Below are positions 13,836 to 16,968 of a stretch of 16,968 nucleotides of DNA, in pieces. A program made the translations under genes and the position numbers. Source of the DNA: Amoebophrya sp. AT5.2 (taxonomy: Eukaryota > Sar > Dinophyceae > Syndiniales > Amoebophryaceae); assembly GCA_005223375.1 (NCBI GenBank), contig RXOD01004947.1, positions 1-16,968 of the forward strand. The letters run 5' to 3'. Position 1 is the stretch's first letter; every line of letters starts with the position of its first letter. A model generated the notes under the pieces. That model saw nothing but the letters and a program-made list of their open reading frames with translations. It was not told the origin of the DNA and made no database searches.

Positions 13836-16823
13836 TCAGAGTGCGTCCGCGACGTCCGCAGACGGGCGAGGCTGGTTGTCGTCGATTCGGCTGTCGCTGT
13901 CCGCCTCGTCGAAACAGGCGAAATTCCCATTTTCGTTGCATCGGTCGCTTGTTGCATCTCCGGAAGACGTCGAGGACAACATCGAACTTGTTTTCGTTCC
14001 CACCTGCGCATCTGCAGCTTCACGGTCGTCTTCTTGTGTGCAGTTGTCGTTGTCGTTCCAGCCCCCGCTGCTCGTCCCGTTCCCGCCGGTGTTCCAGTCG
14101 TATGACGGCCCATTGTTGTTCCAGTCGCTCACGTTCAGGCTGTCGTTGTTGTACTGGTGGAGGTTGGCGAAGGGCGACACGTAGTTTCTGTTGTACTCCG
14201 ACAGGTTTTCCACCGCCATTACCTGCTCAAGCTGCGCCAGCTCGTCCGGAAAGGAAACGCGACAGGCCTTCTTCCTGCTCGAGCTCGTGCCGCCCCTCCT
14301 CCCAAAGGGCTGCCCGCGTCGCTGGCCGCGCCTCCGAAGGCTCGCTGCTTTGTTTTTGCGGGGATCACTCCGTCCGCATTCGCCGCCCGCCACGTGATCG
14401 GGCTCGGGTTGCTTGTTAGGAGGACCTTCTTCGGCAAGACCACTTGCATGTGCCGATGCTTCCTGCTTTCGCGGCTCTCCGCCGGGGTTAAAAATACGGG
14501 CAGCCTCAGAATCACCGTTGCCACTTTGCCCGCCCGGCTCTCTATCTGTGCATCCACCAATGGCTGCTCCCCCGCCGCCAGAAGTTTCGTAGGATGAAAA
14601 GTCGCTGTCGCACACCGAATCACCGTCCTCTTCATCCTCGGTAATGATCACCGTGCATTCTGCCTCGCGCGCCCCCTCGGGCGGCATCTGCAGCTCCAGC
14701 TTCTGTGCGACCCCCGTCTTGTTTACCGCTGTGTTCCACTGTATGAGGCTGTCGTGCGCGTAAATGTCGAAATCGGCATACTGCTCGCTGCCGGGTCCCT
14801 CGCAGAGCTGCTGCACCAAAGTCCCGCGGTCCGAAGGGAAATAGTTCTCCACGTCTTGTACCTGCTCCTCCCCCGCGGGGCGCGTCGCTGCATTGCCGTC
14901 GTGGAGGCCGTTGCCGCACGCGAGGTCGTCCGAGGAAGAGGAGGATTCCGGATCGTTGTCGTTGTCGTTCAGCTTAGTCTTAGGACAAGGACCTCGTCCA
15001 CTCTGGGAGTTATTGTTACACGCGGACGAAGAGCAAGATGCTCCAGCAGATAGTGCCGCGCTGTTGTACGGCTCTCCCGAGCGCCCGGGGGGTCCGCTAT
15101 TGCTCACTGCTGGTTGGGCCGTGCTATTCAGTCGCCCGACTTCGCCCAGGTTTAGCGCTTTCAGCGACTGCATCAGCACGTCCATCTGAAACGGATCGAG
15201 GTTGAGCTGCTGGAGCTGTTGAAGACCGCCGTGTTGAAACAACTGCTCGGCGAGAGAAATACCACCATGCTGGTTTCCCTCCTGAAACGGCGCTGCAAAC
15301 TGCTGGCACTGGTGCTGCCCCCCGTGGCCGTGCTGATGAAATTTTTGCGGCGGCTGCATCTCCTGAGTATGGGGTTGCGGATAATTTCCACCGAAGCCGC
15401 TTGCTCCCCCAGCGTTGCCCGGCCCAAACTGCGGCTGCTGGGGGAATCCGAAAGCAGGACCACCATCGTTGCTCGCCAGGCCACCCATCGCCCCGCCCGA
15501 CTGGCACTGGCCCAGGCCGCTGCACATCCGCGCCACCTCGCGTACCTCCAGCTCTCGCTCCAAGTGCTTTTCGAACTCGCGCGCACCCTCCGCCGTACTC
15601 TGAAATGTTGACGACTCCGCCTGGTGCAGAAATTGAGCTGCGCACTGCCGCACGGCTTGGACTCCAGTCGCCGGTCGTAGTCGTGCGCAACCTTCGTCTT
15701 GATGATCTTCATCTGCCGCACAAAGTGAAAAAGGAAGCTGCTCGAGGGTGGTGGCTAGCAATTTCGCGCGCCTGCTCAGCAGCTGCTTCACGTTGGCTTT
15801 CTCGTCGTCGGTCAAGGCGACCACCATGGGCGCACGGGTACTTGCAGGGTCATCTTCGTCCCCGTCAGAGCCTGCTGACGTCGACGACGCCACACTCTTT
15901 AGCGCTTTCAGCTGCGCAAAGTGCGCCTCGAACGTCTCCCGCAGAGCCTGGGTGCTGGACAAGGAGATAAAACCCTCTGCGCAAAGCTCCTCCTCATCGT
16001 ACTCTAGCGCGTCTTCCACCATCGAACCCGCATTGCTGTGGCCGTTTCCCGCACCAATATTTTTATGCGGACGAGGACGAAAATCACTGCCACAGCGGAC
16101 CCCGACAACTCCTGCAGACGAAAAAGCACTTGCGACAGCACTACCAGTACAACTGGACGGCCCCAGCTTCACCACTGGGCGACGGAACGTTTGGCTGGGT
16201 AGCCCCACAGCCACGTCTTCACGCTGATCACGCTCTTCCTCGAGGTTTCCTCCGCCGGAGGTTGAGGTGGAGGAGCTCGAGCCCGTAGACGAGCTCGATT
16301 CTTCGGACAGCGCGTCGGAACTGTCGCTGTTCCCACGATGTCCCCGGCAAAGGGTGGACACGTCGACATCGTTCGGGGAAAGGGCGGCTCCTGGACTCGC
16401 CGCCGCGCTCGAGGTCGACGCGGTGGTCGTCTCAGTCGTACTCGGGGAGCCCGCTGTGCTGAAGCTCTTGCTGTTCTTGAGGTTGGGGTTGGTTTTGGCG
16501 TTGGTGCTGCAGCTGTCACCAGAAGCGGATCCAGATTGTGGTCCAGCCGCATTGTTTTGAAGAGGCTGGCCATTTTCGTCGGAGAGCCCGGCTTCGTCGA
16601 CCATTGTCGTCCGAGAACGCGCTGCGGGAGAAGATACTGCTCCTTTCAGACGTAGCGCGAAGGGTTTGGATGGCGGTGGAGTCGTGACTTTTATTCTGTT
16701 GGGATCGTTTGGAGCCGATTCTCGCACCAGCTGGAGTGTTGTCGTGGACGGCGCACGGCTCGCGGCAGTAGGTTTCCCAGGTCGGTCGGCAGCAGGCAAT
16801 TCGCGGGCGCAAATGCAGCCCAT
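13836..16823 (-). CDS. Low-complexity protein with dual-acylation start and PP1-docking-like motif, 995 aa
   Basis: I recognise no family. The frame is open for 37 codons upstream, but only TTG is available there. The first ATG (16823) gives MGCICARE, which meets the N-myristoylation pattern (Gly 2, small residue at 6) with Cys 3 and Cys 5 free for palmitoylation, so membrane anchoring is likely. Residues 1-260 are Ser/Thr/Ala-rich and probably disordered. Residues 268-310 (EYDEEELCAEGFISLSS and RETFEAHFAQLKAL), 338-365 and 385-436 look helical and may fold. Residues 438-555 are Gly/Gln/His/Phe-rich, with LQQLQQLNLDPF. TVIITEDEED (724-733) resembles a SUMO-interaction motif. Near the C-terminus a basic patch (829-852) leads into ACRVSFPDELAQLEQV; RVSF (855-858) fits the RVxF docking motif for protein phosphatase 1. 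The tail is Asn/Asp-rich with repeated SDWNN, YDWN and GGWN units. It is a single exon. A membrane-tethered PP1 regulator is a reasonable but unproven reading. Confidence 0.75.
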   Translation of the reverse strand: MGCICARELPAADRPGKPTAASRAPSTTTLQLVRESAPNDPNRIKVTTPPPSKPFALRLKGAVSSPAARSRTTMVDEAGLSDENGQPLQNNAAGPQSGSASGDSCSTNAKTNPNLKNSKSFSTAGSPSTTETTTASTSSAAASPGAALSPNDVDVSTLCRGHRGNSDSSDALSEESSSSTGSSSSTSTSGGGNLEEERDQREDVAVGLPSQTFRRPVVKLGPSSCTGSAVASAFSSAGVVGVRCGSDFRPRPHKNIGAGNGHSNAGSMVEDALEYDEEELCAEGFISLSSTQALRETFEAHFAQLKALKSVASSTSAGSDGDEDDPASTRAPMVVALTDDEKANVKQLLSRRAKLLATTLEQLPFSLCAADEDHQDEGCARLRPATGVQAVRQCAAQFLHQAESSTFQSTAEGAREFEKHLERELEVREVARMCSGLGQCQSGGAMGGLASNDGGPAFGFPQQPQFGPGNAGGASGFGGNYPQPHTQEMQPPQKFHQHGHGGQHQCQQFAAPFQEGNQHGGISLAEQLFQHGGLQQLQQLNLDPFQMDVLMQSLKALNLGEVGRLNSTAQPAVSNSGPPGRSGEPYNSAALSAGASCSSSACNNNSQSGRGPCPKTKLNDNDNDPESSSSSDDLACGNGLHDGNAATRPAGEEQVQDVENYFPSDRGTLVQQLCEGPGSEQYADFDIYAHDSLIQWNTAVNKTGVAQKLELQMPPEGAREAECTVIITEDEEDGDSVCDSDFSSYETSGGGGAAIGGCTDREPGGQSGNGDSEAARIFNPGGEPRKQEASAHASGLAEEGPPNKQPEPDHVAGGECGRSDPRKNKAASLRRRGQRRGQPFGRRGGTSSSRKKACRVSFPDELAQLEQVMAVENLSEYNRNYVSPFANLHQYNNDSLNVSDWNNNGPSYDWNTGGNGTSSGGWNDNDNCTQEDDREAADAQVGTKTSSMLSSTSSGDATSDRCNENGNFACFDEADSDSRIDDNQPRPSADVADAL

Positions 16824-16968
16824 TTTAGAAGTACTACGAGAGCTACCAGGGGAAGGGGATCTCCCGCGAGCTACCGCAGTAGATCCCGGCTTCGTTAGCT
16901 CTGGTGCCGGCCATCGATCGCTGCGCGTTCGCAATACAAGATGAATGTCCTCGTTCTGATACAGGAGC
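16824..16968. other. Upstream region of the 995-aa gene
   Basis: 145 bases remain before the window edge. The minus strand immediately before the ATG reads GTAGTACTTCTAAAATGGGC. The reading frame stays open across most of this stretch without an ATG, so an upstream exon or an alternative start outside the window cannot be excluded. Confidence 0.4.

Noticed and set aside
16824..16934. 37 extra N-terminal codons of the 995-aa frame, starting TTG
   Set aside because: There is no ATG in the extension, and the first ATG yields a textbook MGC acylation start.
1..16968. tRNA, rRNA, snRNA genes and CRISPR arrays
   Set aside because: I looked for T-loop GGTTCRA motifs, U6-like blocks and regularly spaced short repeats and found none; the tandem repeats here are long-period satellite.

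Overview
This window looks like nuclear DNA of a eukaryotic protist. Genes are interrupted by GT-AG introns, the encoded families are eukaryote-specific (EMC8/9, GPATCH1), and long intronless genes are packed with Ser, Gly, Asp/Glu and Gln/Asn low-complexity tracts. The gene-dense single-strand layout and protein style recall alveolates, perhaps a syndinian dinoflagellate such as Amoebophrya. That placement is inference only; no taxonomic marker was found.

Layout. Bases 1-1810 are a GC-rich satellite with a unit of about 312-318 bp, ending abruptly at 1810. The first unit is split by an 842-bp inverted-repeat (foldback) element at 202-1043. The element has 277-nt arms and a 5-bp target duplication, and removing it restores the satellite unit exactly. 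From 2644 to 16823 every credible gene lies on the minus strand. In transcription order these are: a 995-aa MGC-starting low-complexity protein with a PP1-docking-like motif (16823-13836); a small spliced gene with faint PEX11 resemblance (13311-12902); EMC8/9, an ER membrane protein complex subunit in three exons (12839-11837); an 87-aa spliced gene with a histone-fold-like tail (11680-11230); an 874-aa probable nuclear protein with a divergent CW-like zinc finger and C-terminal SUMO-interaction-like motifs (10574-7950); a GPATCH1/TOUGH-family splicing factor (7173-3796); and a small unrecognised spliced gene (about 3110-2644).

Two gene classes alternate. Large genes of about 2.6-3.4 kb are intronless. 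Small genes are cut into short exons by short introns, with phase-consistent models giving 35, 38 and 41 bp. Only EMC8/9 and GPATCH1 are confidently assigned. The other calls rest on motifs or on splice-phase reasoning and are marked as such. No operon-like functional theme links the genes; the shared orientation suggests a unidirectional cluster.
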